Positions 1-8,666 are shown, counted from the stretch's first letter. The stretch: DNA of 64,000 bases from UBA6059 sp965227155 (GCA_965227155.1 OZ245731.1:62001-126000), one strand, 5' to 3'. Numbers and translations are program-made. Notes: generated by a model from the letters alone, not told the origin.

Positions 1-138
1 TTCCTTGTATCCAAACGCGAAAAGTTACTAACCAACCCATGGGTAACAACATTCAATAAAAATGCTATCTATTCAAGTCTGAGAATTTATAAATTAGCCA
101 TAACTGAGTTAATGATCTGACCAATACCTACAATACTT

Positions 139-1422
139 ATGGCCAACTCCCGAAGAAAATTTTTAAAGCATGCCGCAGGTGCGTCCTTATTGCCAACATT
201 TGGCTTTGCAACTAACTCAATCACAAAAAAGCTTCCTCCTGCACCACTAAATAAAACTGCTGAAGAACTTGCTACTGATGAAGATTATTGGAATAAAATA
301 AGGTTTTTGTACTACCAAAATCCCAATTTCATTAACCTGGAAAGTGGCTATTTCAGTCCTTCCGTAGAATTTGTGAAGGATGAGTGGATCGAAAACATCA
401 ATGAAATCAATGCCTCTCCCAGCTTCTATATGCGACGTAAGCAAATGGAGGATCGAGATAATCTCCGGGGTGCTATGGCCAAGTTCATTGGTGTTGAAAA
501 AGGTGAAATCATATTCACCAGAAATACCACCGAATCACTCAACATTGTTATACATGGATTAAAGCTAAATGACGGAGATGAGATTCTTCGCACTAATCGT
601 GAATATCCGAGCATGATAGAAGCTTTGTATCAACGGTCCAACCGATTTGGCACACCGGTGAAAGTTGTCGATGTGCCATTACACCCCAAGTCTAAACAGG
701 AAATAGTTGATACTATCGAACAGGCTATTACACCAGCGACCAAAGTCTTGCTGGTTTCCCATATCATTTATCTTAATGGCCAGGTACTTCCTGTAAAGGA
801 GATCACTACGATGGCTAAAAGTCGTGGCCTTCAGGTGATCGTGGATGGTGCTCATGCATTTACCCATATCGATCAGAATATAGCAGATATAGGCTGCGAC
901 TATTATGCCTGTAGCCTGCACAAATGGTTTGGAGCACCCCTGGGTAATGGGCTGCTTTACGTGAAGAAAGGAAATGCGAAAAACCTTTGGCCATTATTCG
1001 GCGATACCAAAATAGAAGAAGACAATATCGAAAAACTGGCCCACTTTGGTACTATGCCCTGCTCCAATCAAATAGCGATGGAAGCATCATTGGCTTTCAA
1101 TGAAAAGCTAACCATTGCAAGAAAACAAGCCCGATTGCAATACTTAAAAACCCGCTGGACCAGCCAATTAATGGATGTCAAAGGCATTAAATTCTATACG
1201 CCTCTGGCTAATGAATTTTCAGGCGCCATTGCCAATGTAGGTGTGGAAGGTATGAAACCACAACAGTTGGCAGAGAGGCTTTATAGTGATTACAAAATAT
1301 TTACGGTGGCAATCGATCATGAGGATATTCAGGGCGTCAGGATCGCTCCAAATTTCCATAATACAATGGAAGACCTGGATTACCTGGCCAATGCGCTCAA
1401 GGAGATTGCAGCTAGTGCTTAA
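139..1422 (+). CDS. Tat-signal class V aminotransferase-fold PLP enzyme
   Basis: A 427-residue fold-type I PLP enzyme of the class V aminotransferase / isopenicillin-N-epimerase-like family. The N-terminus carries a twin-arginine type signal (SRRKFLKHAAG, residues 4-14, then a hydrophobic stretch), so it is probably exported folded with its cofactor. The PLP lysine is visible in CSLHKWFGAPLGNG (about residue 260), with the cofactor aspartate in the VDGAHAF segment. I see no active-site cysteine of the kind cysteine desulfurases use. Its end overlaps the convergent moeA by 4 bp. Fold and family are clear; the substrate is unknown and the link to molybdenum genes may be chance. Confidence 0.85.
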   Translation: MANSRRKFLKHAAGASLLPTFGFATNSITKKLPPAPLNKTAEELATDEDYWNKIRFLYYQNPNFINLESGYFSPSVEFVKDEWIENINEINASPSFYMRRKQMEDRDNLRGAMAKFIGVEKGEIIFTRNTTESLNIVIHGLKLNDGDEILRTNREYPSMIEALYQRSNRFGTPVKVVDVPLHPKSKQEIVDTIEQAITPATKVLLVSHIIYLNGQVLPVKEITTMAKSRGLQVIVDGAHAFTHIDQNIADIGCDYYACSLHKWFGAPLGNGLLYVKKGNAKNLWPLFGDTKIEEDNIEKLAHFGTMPCSNQIAMEASLAFNEKLTIARKQARLQYLKTRWTSQLMDVKGIKFYTPLANEFSGAIANVGVEGMKPQQLAERLYSDYKIFTVAIDHEDIQGVRIAPNFHNTMEDLDYLANALKEIAASA

Positions 1423-2615
1423 GCTATTTTCTTAAAAGGTAATATTGGGTAAGACTCACCTTTTTTAAATTCAGATTTACTTGCAGGAAGTTCCATGAAT
1501 GCATTGGATTGAATGAGATTTGCATAATCGCCCGAACCCTTACCGGGTAAAGGTGAAGCCCACAACCTTCCCTCTTTCCAGGTGCACTGCACTTGTAGAT
1601 AGTAATCTAATCCTGCCGAAAAACTAAAATCTGAATCCAACTGTGCTGTGATTTCAGTGGTCTTGAATCCAAAGGACGCTCTGAGCCATGTTTGAAAATA
1701 ATTATAAAAACACATAAAGGTTGAAACCGGATTGCCCGGGAATGCAAAAACATAATTTTCAGGCCCGGTACCAAACCAAAATGGCTTGCCTGGCTTTTGC
1801 TTTACCCTATGAAAATGCTTTTTAACACCCAATTCTTCTAAAATCTCTGGTACAAAATCGGCCTTACCTTTGGACACGCCCCCGCTTAAAATGATAACCG
1901 GGTATTGGTCCATAATTTCTTCCAGCTTTTTGCTGAGTGTTGCCTTTTCATCGGTTAGATGAAAGACCTTGTTTTGGATACCGGACTGATGGAGTTCACC
2001 CTGAATACACCAGACGTTAGACATTCGGATTTGATAAGGCTTTGGTGTTTCAGCTACATCTACCAGCTCATCACCTGTGGCAATAATAGCCACCTCCGGC
2101 CAGCCCTTCACGCTAACCTGGCTTTTACCTACAGAGGCCATCACACCTACTTCAGCCGGCGTAATCAGAACACCAGTGGGCATTAGTATTGCACCGGCAG
2201 GCTTGTCTGTCCCTTTCTTGTGAACATTTTGTCCACTCTTTATTTCATCGACCTCAATTGAAGCAATACCATTTTCAAATGTGACATCTTCATACCTAAT
2301 CACTGTGTCCAAATTAGAAGGTAGCATAGCCCCTGTCATTATTTCGATACAGGCTTGGTCAGGTGTATCCTCAATGGCCGGAGCACCCGCCAGTTGGGTA
2401 GCATGTACTGCGAATCTTTTACGCCCTTGTTGCCATTCACTGTATCGAATCGCAATCCCATCCATAGCAACACGGTCAAATGGTGGTAGCGGTCGATCTG
2501 CAATAATATCTTCATCCAATACCTTCCCTATAGCCTCAGTGAGGTCAACTTTTGCTGGTGTCGGCTTGTAAAGATGCTTTTTAATTATTTCTCTGGCTTC
2601 TGCTACTGTGATCAT
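1419..2615 (-). CDS. moeA: Molybdopterin molybdotransferase MoeA
   Basis: MoeA inserts molybdate into adenylylated molybdopterin, the last step of molybdenum cofactor (Moco) synthesis in the cytoplasm. The 398-residue length is usual. Visible motifs are PLPPFDRVAMDG near residue 42, the GTGDE-type motif as IIATGDELV, SGGVSKGKADFVP and KQKPGKPFWFG followed by FAFPGNPVS. It is transcribed divergently from moaC, and an 18-bp palindrome lies in the 90-bp gap between them. The 3' end overlaps the convergent aminotransferase gene by 4 bp. Confidence 0.95.
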   Translation of the reverse strand: MITVAEAREIIKKHLYKPTPAKVDLTEAIGKVLDEDIIADRPLPPFDRVAMDGIAIRYSEWQQGRKRFAVHATQLAGAPAIEDTPDQACIEIMTGAMLPSNLDTVIRYEDVTFENGIASIEVDEIKSGQNVHKKGTDKPAGAILMPTGVLITPAEVGVMASVGKSQVSVKGWPEVAIIATGDELVDVAETPKPYQIRMSNVWCIQGELHQSGIQNKVFHLTDEKATLSKKLEEIMDQYPVIILSGGVSKGKADFVPEILEELGVKKHFHRVKQKPGKPFWFGTGPENYVFAFPGNPVSTFMCFYNYFQTWLRASFGFKTTEITAQLDSDFSFSAGLDYYLQVQCTWKEGRLWASPLPGKGSGDYANLIQSNAFMELPASKSEFKKGESYPILPFKKIA

Positions 2616-2642
2616 ATCTACCGTTTAGCTATGTGTATTTGA

Positions 2643-2660
2643 TATTGTAACTTTACAATA
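2643..2660. promoter_or_regulatory. Palindromic operator candidate between moeA and moaC
   Basis: Perfect inverted repeat TATTGTAA-CT-TTACAATA in the divergent moeA/moaC gap. Read as TTGTA-N4-TACAA it has the 5-4-5 architecture of Crp/Fnr-family sites, though it is not the canonical FNR half-site. It could control both genes. No Crp/Fnr gene is in the window, so the binding protein is unknown. Confidence 0.5.
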
Positions 2661-2705
2661 AGCGCGAGCATTCACTTATCATGAATGCACACAACAATGT
2701 AATAC

Positions 2706-3206
2706 ATGGATGAAATAAAAACAGGAGGTCAGCCTACATTTAGTCATATCGATGAGAAAAATGACCCGGGTATGGTTGATGTCTCCGGCAAAACACCCAC
2801 TGCACGCACGGCTACCGCAATGAGCCGTGTGAAACTCAACCAGGATATCATGAAAGCTTTTGAGCAGGGTGATATCCGAACCAAAAAAGGTGCAGTTTTT
2901 CAAACGGCGATTATTGCCGGCACTATGGCTGTCAAAAAAACCAGTGACCTTATTCCATTGTGCCACAGCCTACCCATAGAAAAATGTGATTTTGAGTTTA
3001 AGAGAGCGCCAGAGTATGTGGAAATCTATTGCACGGTAAAAACATCAGCTAAAACGGGTGTTGAAATGGAGGCATTGACGGGTGTTTCAGTTGCAGCGCT
3101 TACCGTTTATGACATGTGTAAGGCTGTTTCACATGATATTATTATTGAAGAGACCAAGTTATTGATGAAGACGGGAGGTAAATCCGATTTTATTTCCGGT
3201 AAATAA
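2706..3206 (+). CDS. moaC: Cyclic pyranopterin monophosphate synthase MoaC
   Basis: With MoaA, MoaC converts GTP to cyclic pyranopterin monophosphate, the first step of Moco synthesis. At 166 residues it has the normal family length. Diagnostic segments are MVDVSGKTPTARTA near the N-terminus, the KKTSDLIPLCHSLP active-site motif, GVEMEALTGVS, and the terminal VYDMCKAV...KTGGKSDF. It is followed 16 bp later by the MobA-like gene on the same strand, so the two are probably co-transcribed. Confidence 0.96.
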   Translation: MDEIKTGGQPTFSHIDEKNDPGMVDVSGKTPTARTATAMSRVKLNQDIMKAFEQGDIRTKKGAVFQTAIIAGTMAVKKTSDLIPLCHSLPIEKCDFEFKRAPEYVEIYCTVKTSAKTGVEMEALTGVSVAALTVYDMCKAVSHDIIIEETKLLMKTGGKSDFISGK

Positions 3207-3222
3207 AGAAAATTGATAAGCC

Positions 3223-4365
3223 ATGAAGAAGCATCAAAAACATGCCAACCTAAAAAAACCATCCATCGGGAATTTTGGCAGACATGAATTTGCCATTATG
3301 GGTACTCCATGTGGCAATATAAAGACCCTTGCGTATGCATTGATAGAGTATTTGAAAGATAGAAAAACAGCCTATGTGGATGCGGATCATGCTGCTGCTG
3401 ATCAATCCCCCGTTCCGGCTGACAAAGCATTGGCAGCAGGTGGAAATTTATCATTTACCGATAAGATCAACTATGCTCAATTCAATCATCTGAAACAGCC
3501 CAACCCATACCAACAAAAGCTGGCCTTTTCAGAGCAGGATATTGTAATTGTTAATGGAAACCATTTTACAGCCAATAGGCAGCTTTTGGTGCTCGATAGC
3601 AGGAAACCACTGGATAAGAAAATAGATAGGATAAGTAACCCGGTAGCTATTATCAAGACTGATGAGGATGCGAACATATCCGAGACGATCAAAGCCAAAT
3701 TTCCTGATATTGATATTCTACCCAGGTTTCATATCAATGAAGTAGAAAAAATTGCCGAATTCATCAATAATCAAAGCAGCATTGCACCGCTAAAGGGACT
3801 GGTTTTGATTGGTGGCCAAAGCCAGCGAATGCAGGAAAATAAGGCATTGATCAAATACCATGGCCGGCCTCAGTATGAGCATACAAACCAACTCTTAACT
3901 GACCTTGGGTTGCCTACTTACCTTTCTGTACGATCGATGCAGGAATTGGGCATGCCTCAAATAGAAGATCGATTTGTAGGCTTGGGGCCTTTTGGTGCTA
4001 TCTGTTCAGCATTTCAGGAAGACCCGGATGCTGCATGGCTGGTATTGGCGTGTGATCTACCATTGCTCGACACCCGTGCGGTACAAAAACTGATCGAAGA
4101 GCGAGACCCTTCGAAGCTGGCTACCGCATTTCATAATCCCGCAACCAATTTTCCTGATCCGCTAGCTACCATTTGGGAGCCTAAAGCCTATGCTACGATG
4201 CTAAGCTTTTTGAGCATAGGTTACTCTTGCCCAAGAAAGGTGCTAATCAATAGTGACATCAAAGAGATAAACCCAGATAATCCACAGATTTTGCTTAATG
4301 CCAATACACCAGAGGAAAGGGATCAAATAAAACAGCGCATCAATGGACTGTTACATCAGGGGTGA
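3223..4365 (+). CDS. MobB-like/MobA fusion, molybdenum cofactor nucleotidyltransferase
   Basis: A 380-residue two-part protein. The C-terminal half (about 190-380) is a MobA-type NTP transferase with LVLIGGQSQRMQENKALIKY, the sugar-nucleotidyltransferase signature in which the catalytic lysine is in NKA, and the metal-binding LACDLPLL motif. MobA adds GMP to Moco. The N-terminal half (about 20-180) resembles the MobB GTPase (a GTPCGNIKT loop, then YVDADHAAAD), but its P-loop departs from GxxxxGK[ST]. It may bind nucleotide poorly. It follows moaC and runs 10 bp into the convergent moaE. The MobA assignment is firm; the MobB-like reading is inference. Confidence 0.85.
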   Translation: MKKHQKHANLKKPSIGNFGRHEFAIMGTPCGNIKTLAYALIEYLKDRKTAYVDADHAAADQSPVPADKALAAGGNLSFTDKINYAQFNHLKQPNPYQQKLAFSEQDIVIVNGNHFTANRQLLVLDSRKPLDKKIDRISNPVAIIKTDEDANISETIKAKFPDIDILPRFHINEVEKIAEFINNQSSIAPLKGLVLIGGQSQRMQENKALIKYHGRPQYEHTNQLLTDLGLPTYLSVRSMQELGMPQIEDRFVGLGPFGAICSAFQEDPDAAWLVLACDLPLLDTRAVQKLIEERDPSKLATAFHNPATNFPDPLATIWEPKAYATMLSFLSIGYSCPRKVLINSDIKEINPDNPQILLNANTPEERDQIKQRINGLLHQG

Positions 4366-4778
4366 GCGGATATCCATTCTTCACCTCCATCAAATACTTC
4401 TTTCTTCCAAATAGGAACAGTCTCTTTTAAAGTATCAATGATAAACTGGCAGGCTTCAAAGGATGCCTGCCGGTGAGGTGTGGATACTGCTACAATTACT
4501 GCTATATCTCCTATGACAAGCTTACCCTTTCTGTGGTAGGCAGCAGCTTTGATTATTGGCCACTTCGTTTGTGCATGTTTGATGATTTTCTGAATCTCTT
4601 TTACAGCCATTGGGTCATAGGCTTCATAATCAAGATGTTGCACCTTCCTATCTGCAGTTTTATTTCGCACAGTGCCTATGAATACATCTATAGCGCCTGC
4701 ACCATCATCTCTAACCAGATCAATAATAGCATCGGGTTCCAGCACCGCCTCGGAGATATGAACAAACCTATCCGCCAC
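4356..4778 (-). CDS. moaE: Molybdopterin synthase catalytic subunit MoaE
   Basis: MoaE pairs with thiocarboxylated MoaD to make molybdopterin from cyclic pyranopterin monophosphate. The 140-residue protein shows the family signatures GAIDVFIGTVRN, HLDYEAYDPMA, AAYHRKGKLVIGD and VSTPHRQASFEAC, ending in PIWKKEVFDGGEEWI. The start is a GTG at 4778 that lies inside the end of moaD (11-bp overlap), indicating translational coupling in a moaD-moaE operon. The 3' end overlaps the convergent MobA-like gene. Confidence 0.95.
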   Translation of the reverse strand: MADRFVHISEAVLEPDAIIDLVRDDGAGAIDVFIGTVRNKTADRKVQHLDYEAYDPMAVKEIQKIIKHAQTKWPIIKAAAYHRKGKLVIGDIAVIVAVSTPHRQASFEACQFIIDTLKETVPIWKKEVFDGGEEWISAHP

Positions 4779-5010
4779 TCACAGGAGGTATTAAAACTAT
4801 TTCATCATTAGGATTGATAGCTTCATCGCCATTGGCATAGTCCTCATTGAGGGCCACGGCCAAGGATGTAAGCTTTTCTAAGTCAGGATACTCATGCCTT
4901 AACCTGGTCAGTAAATCGTTGACCCTGGCATTATCCTCTATTTCAAAGCGGATTGTAGCTCCGCCTAAAATATCCTTTGCTATTCCGTATGCTATAATGT
5001 CAATTTCCAA
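4768..5010 (-). CDS. moaD: Molybdopterin synthase sulfur carrier subunit MoaD
   Basis: An 80-residue ubiquitin-fold sulfur carrier ending in PPVSGG; the terminal Gly-Gly is adenylylated and then thiocarboxylated to deliver sulfur to MoaE. No MoeB/ThiF-type activating enzyme is in the window, so it must be elsewhere. The start is forced to TTG at 5010: a TAA lies immediately upstream in frame and no ATG or GTG is available before the conserved beta strand. It is the first gene of a moaDE operon, divergent from moaA across about 100 bp. Confidence 0.92.
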   Translation of the reverse strand: MEIDIIAYGIAKDILGGATIRFEIEDNARVNDLLTRLRHEYPDLEKLTSLAVALNEDYANGDEAINPNDEIVLIPPVSGG

Positions 5011-5098
5011 TTACCTGCCTTTTTACGAAAATATACAATGCTTATCAAACCAGAAGAGACCTGATTATGTTCCATTCTACAAATAGACAAAAGTCCAT

Positions 5099-5106
5099 TA
5101 TTTTTG
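5099..5106 (+). promoter_or_regulatory. Bacteroidota -7 element candidate for moaA
   Basis: TATTTTTG matches the Bacteroidota -7 consensus TAnnTTTG exactly. It ends only 6 bp before the moaA ATG at 5113, so transcription from it would give an almost leaderless mRNA. No clear TTTG -33 element is at the expected distance, so this is tentative. Confidence 0.35.
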
Positions 5107-5112
5107 GATTAC

Positions 5113-6114
5113 ATGCAGCAAAGTAATCACATTTTTGATAACCATGGTAGACCTGTCAGCTACCTCAGAATAGCAGTAACTGATAGATGTAACCTACGCT
5201 GCTTCTATTGCATGCCCGAGCATGGTATTAAATATCTGCCGAAGCAAGAGTTGCTTACCTATGAAGAACTGCTTAGGCTCGTGGGCATACTTGCTCCTGT
5301 TGGGGTAAATAAAATCAGAATTACCGGAGGTGAACCCTTTGTCCGTAAAGACCTGATGAAGTTCATTGAAGCTGTCAATGATATAAATGGGATAAATGAA
5401 ATAGCCATTACTACAAATGGTGTACTGACTGAGCCTTATATCAAAGATTTTGATAAAGTGGGTATCAAATCAGTGAATCTCAGCCTTGATTCCCTCGATA
5501 GGAAAAGTTTTTTTGAAATTACCCGTAGAGACGAATTACCCAAGGTGTTGAGTACCCTGGAAAGGTTGCAGGAATATGGCATTAAAACAAAGATTAATGC
5601 TGTGGTCATGAAAGATAAAAATACAGATCAGCTGATTGATCTGGCTGAATATGCCAGAGCGCATGATGTAGATGTCAGGTTTATAGAAGAAATGCCATTT
5701 AATGGTGAAGGCAGCCATTATCCTGTCCTTGAATGGCATACAAGGAAAATATTTGACCATCTACAAGCCAATTACCCGGATATCCTACCTATAAAGGCTA
5801 GTCCTAATGCTACAGCAGCTATGTATGAGATACCGGGTTTTAAAGGGAAAGTAGGTATCATCTCGGCCTTTAGCAGAACATTTTGCGGTACCTGTAACCG
5901 TATCAGGTTAACTGCACAGGGCACATTAAAGACATGCCTTTATGATGATGGCGTTTTGGATATTAAAAAACTCCTAAGATCAGGTGCCTCAGATCAAGAG
6001 GTACTTGAGGCACTTTTAGTGGCCTTTGGCAATAGACCCAAAGATGGGTTTGAAGCTGAAAAGAGACGAAAGATTGGAGCAGTAAAGGAATCTATGTCAA
6101 CCATCGGGGGTTAA
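5113..6114 (+). CDS. moaA: GTP 3',8-cyclase MoaA (radical SAM)
   Basis: MoaA catalyses the radical-SAM rearrangement of GTP that begins Moco synthesis. About 333 residues. The N-terminal [4Fe-4S] motif is CNLRCFYC (CxxxCxxC) and the C-terminal cluster ligands are in FCGTCNRIRL and KTCLYDDG. The protein ends in Gly-Gly (STIGG), as active MoaA proteins do. The ATG at 5113 is preferred over a TTG at 5104, because the ATG gives the usual N-terminus (IFDNHGRPVSYLRIAVTDRC). It is divergent from moaDE and lies upstream of modABC. Confidence 0.97.
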   Translation: MQQSNHIFDNHGRPVSYLRIAVTDRCNLRCFYCMPEHGIKYLPKQELLTYEELLRLVGILAPVGVNKIRITGGEPFVRKDLMKFIEAVNDINGINEIAITTNGVLTEPYIKDFDKVGIKSVNLSLDSLDRKSFFEITRRDELPKVLSTLERLQEYGIKTKINAVVMKDKNTDQLIDLAEYARAHDVDVRFIEEMPFNGEGSHYPVLEWHTRKIFDHLQANYPDILPIKASPNATAAMYEIPGFKGKVGIISAFSRTFCGTCNRIRLTAQGTLKTCLYDDGVLDIKKLLRSGASDQEVLEALLVAFGNRPKDGFEAEKRRKIGAVKESMSTIGG

Positions 6115-6123
6115 AAAAAGAAA

Positions 6124-6150
6124 ACCCGGCACCTCTTTTGGTAACCGGGT
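6124..6150. terminator. Inverted repeat after moaA
   Basis: Stem ACCCGG/CCGGGT with a 15-nt loop starts 10 bp after the moaA stop. The T-rich tract lies on the minus-strand side (A-run at 6112-6124), so as an intrinsic terminator it would work better for antisense transcripts. It may still help end moaA mRNA. Confidence 0.4.
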
Positions 6151-6334
6151 CCAAACAACCAGCTATGGAAATAATTCAATATTATATACGCTAAATTATA
6201 AAAAGGTAAACTAAATCATATAACTTTTTTTATAGAAATTTTAAAATTATTCATATTTCATTCATTTAAATACCTATTAATCAATGATTTACCTCATTCT
6301 AAATTCTTATCGGAAACACTGGTTTCAGTTTTCC

Positions 6335-7087
6335 ATGATTACATTTAGTGCAGGTAAATTAGTCTTATCGATTCTGCTAGTCGTGCTCCTTCACAATTTA
6401 GCTTTTAGTCAAACCATACGGGTAGCATGTGCAGCCAATATGTTGTCCCCTATTGAGCAAATTGCAGTCGATTATGCCGCTACTTACAAACAGAAAGTCG
6501 AAGTGATACCGGGAGCCTCAGGTGCACTTGCTACTCAAATACTAAACGGAGCACCTTTCGATATTTATATATCTGCCAATGAAAACTTTGCCGATCAATT
6601 ATTTGAAAATGGTGTTTGCCTGCAGCCCGAAATTTTGGTAAACGGCACTGCATCAATCTGGTCGAAAAAAGCCATTCCTTCAGCTGATGTTGCTCGCTAT
6701 TTAACCAGCAACAAGAATATTATGATGGCTATTGCCTCTCCTGATCTGGCACCCTTTGGCAAACTCGCCCAAAAATGGCTTCAGGAACAAGGGCTGTGGC
6801 CTATTTGGGAGCATGAGATTATCTATGGTCAAAGTATTAATCAGATAAACCATTTTATAGCTACCGGCAGTGTAGATGTAGCTTTTACCAGTAACTCGGC
6901 TCAATTCGCCACATCTATAAGCGATGGTTTTTGGTATAATTTGACAGGTGATGACTATGTAATACCGCAAACCTATTGTGTAGTAAATAATCAAAATGAA
7001 ATACCTGGATTTATCCAATACCTCAAAAGCGAAGCAGCACTGAAAAGATTCGCTAGTTTTGGTTACCAAGCTGTCAAAAATGAATGA
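6335..7087 (+). CDS. modA: Molybdate ABC transporter substrate-binding protein ModA
   Basis: Periplasmic molybdate-binding protein. After a Sec signal peptide (ending in the LHNLAFSQ region) come the family segments RVACAANMLSPIEQIA, VIPGASGALATQI and APFDIYISANE; a serine/alanine-rich pocket binds the oxyanion. I place the start at the ATG at 6335, which gives a typical signal peptide. An in-frame ATG at 6284 would add 17 residues in front of it. modB begins 8 bp before modA ends, so modABC is translationally coupled. The supply of molybdate fits the Moco genes just upstream. Confidence 0.92.
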   Translation: MITFSAGKLVLSILLVVLLHNLAFSQTIRVACAANMLSPIEQIAVDYAATYKQKVEVIPGASGALATQILNGAPFDIYISANENFADQLFENGVCLQPEILVNGTASIWSKKAIPSADVARYLTSNKNIMMAIASPDLAPFGKLAQKWLQEQGLWPIWEHEIIYGQSINQINHFIATGSVDVAFTSNSAQFATSISDGFWYNLTGDDYVIPQTYCVVNNQNEIPGFIQYLKSEAALKRFASFGYQAVKNE

Positions 7088-7748
7088 GTTCTGGAATCCA
7101 TTGATTTTAAGTGTTGAACTGGCAAGTATTACTGCTGCATTGCTTTTTGCATTGGCCATTCCAATTGTGTTTTTCCTTGCGCTCTTTGACTATAAAGGAA
7201 AGTTTATCATTAGATCCCTGATTACGCTACCGCTAGTATTGCCTCCTTCCGTACTCGGCTATTACTTGCTACTTGCTTTCAGGCCCACCGGCTTTGCTGG
7301 CGAGGCGTGGGCATGGTTGTTTAATGAACGTTTGGCGTTCAGCTTCTCCGGTCTTGTTATAGCCTCAATGATTTTTAGCTTACCTTTTATGATTAACCCT
7401 ATCCTATCGGGCATTGAATCATTATCGAAAAATCTGAAGGATGCTTCTTTTACACTGGGTAAAAGTAAATGGCAAACCTACCTTTATGTATTGCTGCCCT
7501 CGGTGAAACCTTCCATCTGGACAGCCGTGATTCTTTCATTTGCCCATACGATAGGTGAATTTGGAGTCATCCTTATGATTGGTGGTAACATACCCGGAAA
7601 AACAAGGGTTGCTTCCACCGCTATTTATCATCAATTGGAGGCTTTAAATTATGATATGGCCGACCAGTATGCATTAATCCTGTTAAGCATTTCCCTATTG
7701 ATTTTAGGGATAGTGTATTATCTCCAAAAAAGAATCTATGCGTTCTGA
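7080..7748 (+). CDS. modB: Molybdate ABC transporter permease ModB
   Basis: Inner-membrane permease with about five or six membrane segments. It has the ModB-typical LPLVLPPSVLGYYLLLAF segment and an EAA-type loop contacting the ATPase (KNLKDASFTLGKSKWQTYLYVLLPS), then IGEFGVILMIGGNIPGKT. The start at ATG 7080 overlaps the end of modA by 8 bp; an upstream GTG-type start would put its N-terminus inside modA. The 3' end overlaps modC by 11 bp. Confidence 0.95.
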   Translation: MNEFWNPLILSVELASITAALLFALAIPIVFFLALFDYKGKFIIRSLITLPLVLPPSVLGYYLLLAFRPTGFAGEAWAWLFNERLAFSFSGLVIASMIFSLPFMINPILSGIESLSKNLKDASFTLGKSKWQTYLYVLLPSVKPSIWTAVILSFAHTIGEFGVILMIGGNIPGKTRVASTAIYHQLEALNYDMADQYALILLSISLLILGIVYYLQKRIYAF

Positions 7749-8580
7749 TTTACTGGTTGTTGATATCAGGAAAAAAATAAGAGGTGCTGAAGGTGATATA
7801 CTTTTGCAATATAAATTTTCTCTGGGCGAGTCAGAAATATTGGGTGTGCAGGGCCAATCCGGGAGTGGTAAAACTACCTTGCTGAAATTGATTGCCGGTT
7901 TAATCAAACCCGATCAGGGCGAAATAGGCTTTGGTGCTAACAAATGGTATTCTAGTAAGGATGACATTCATATCCATACAAGAAATAGGAACATAGGCTA
8001 TGTATTTCAGGATATAGCACTATTTCCCAATATGACCGTGAAGGAAAATATTACCTACGGATACAGGAAAACATCATCACATACACCAGCTTCACTACTT
8101 GCCTTGGTTGGCTTAGAGGGATTGGCTGATCAATATCCTCATCAAATATCCGGAGGACAGGCACAGCGGGTTGCTATCGCAAGAGCCCTGGCTAGTGACC
8201 CAAAATTGCTCTTGCTGGATGAGCCATTTTCAGCACTGGATGCTATCATGAAATCACAAATCATAGATGAATTGCAAGGTATTCTGGCTGAAGTCAATAT
8301 ACCTGTCATCATCGTGAGTCATGATTTAAATGAGCTTATTCACTTTACTACCAATATATATTCAATAACCAATTCCGAATTTGCACCGGTGAACATTCGT
8401 GAACAGGCAAAGTCACCTGAAAAGTTAACTGGAAGGGTTGTGGATATTGATTTGAGTGGAGGTAGAGTTTTTGTATTCATAGGAAACGAGATTGTCAATT
8501 TATCCATAGAAAGCTCTGAAATTCAGAATCTTAAACCTGGAGATACCATTTCGGTTTTAAATTACACATCTTCAAAATAG
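7738..8580 (+). CDS. modC: Molybdate ABC transporter ATP-binding protein ModC
   Basis: ATPase of the molybdate importer. Walker A is GQSGSGKTTLL (about residue 40), the signature is SGGQAQRVAIARAL and Walker B is LLLLDEPFSALD, followed by the switch histidine in IIVSHDLNE. The C-terminal region from about residue 220 looks like a single TOBE/Mop-type domain (LTGRVVDIDL onward). The 280-residue protein is shorter than the ~350-residue E. coli ModC. Last gene of the modABC unit, with an 11-bp overlap with modB. Confidence 0.94.
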   Translation: MRSDLLVVDIRKKIRGAEGDILLQYKFSLGESEILGVQGQSGSGKTTLLKLIAGLIKPDQGEIGFGANKWYSSKDDIHIHTRNRNIGYVFQDIALFPNMTVKENITYGYRKTSSHTPASLLALVGLEGLADQYPHQISGGQAQRVAIARALASDPKLLLLDEPFSALDAIMKSQIIDELQGILAEVNIPVIIVSHDLNELIHFTTNIYSITNSEFAPVNIREQAKSPEKLTGRVVDIDLSGGRVFVFIGNEIVNLSIESSEIQNLKPGDTISVLNYTSSK

Positions 8581-8666
8581 CCTGTAATACAGCCTAATAT
8601 CCATTTATAAAATTTCAATACTGTCTTCCTTCCCAAGTTATTACTATTAAGCTTTAACCCAAATCA

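Noticed and set aside
139..1422. Molybdenum cofactor sulfurase
   Set aside because: It is a class V fold near Moco genes, but it has a Tat signal, no MOSC domain and no recognisable desulfurase cysteine.
6124..6150. Intrinsic terminator of moaA in the sense direction
   Set aside because: The T-run needed for plus-strand termination is missing; only the minus strand has it, so I list it only as an inverted repeat.
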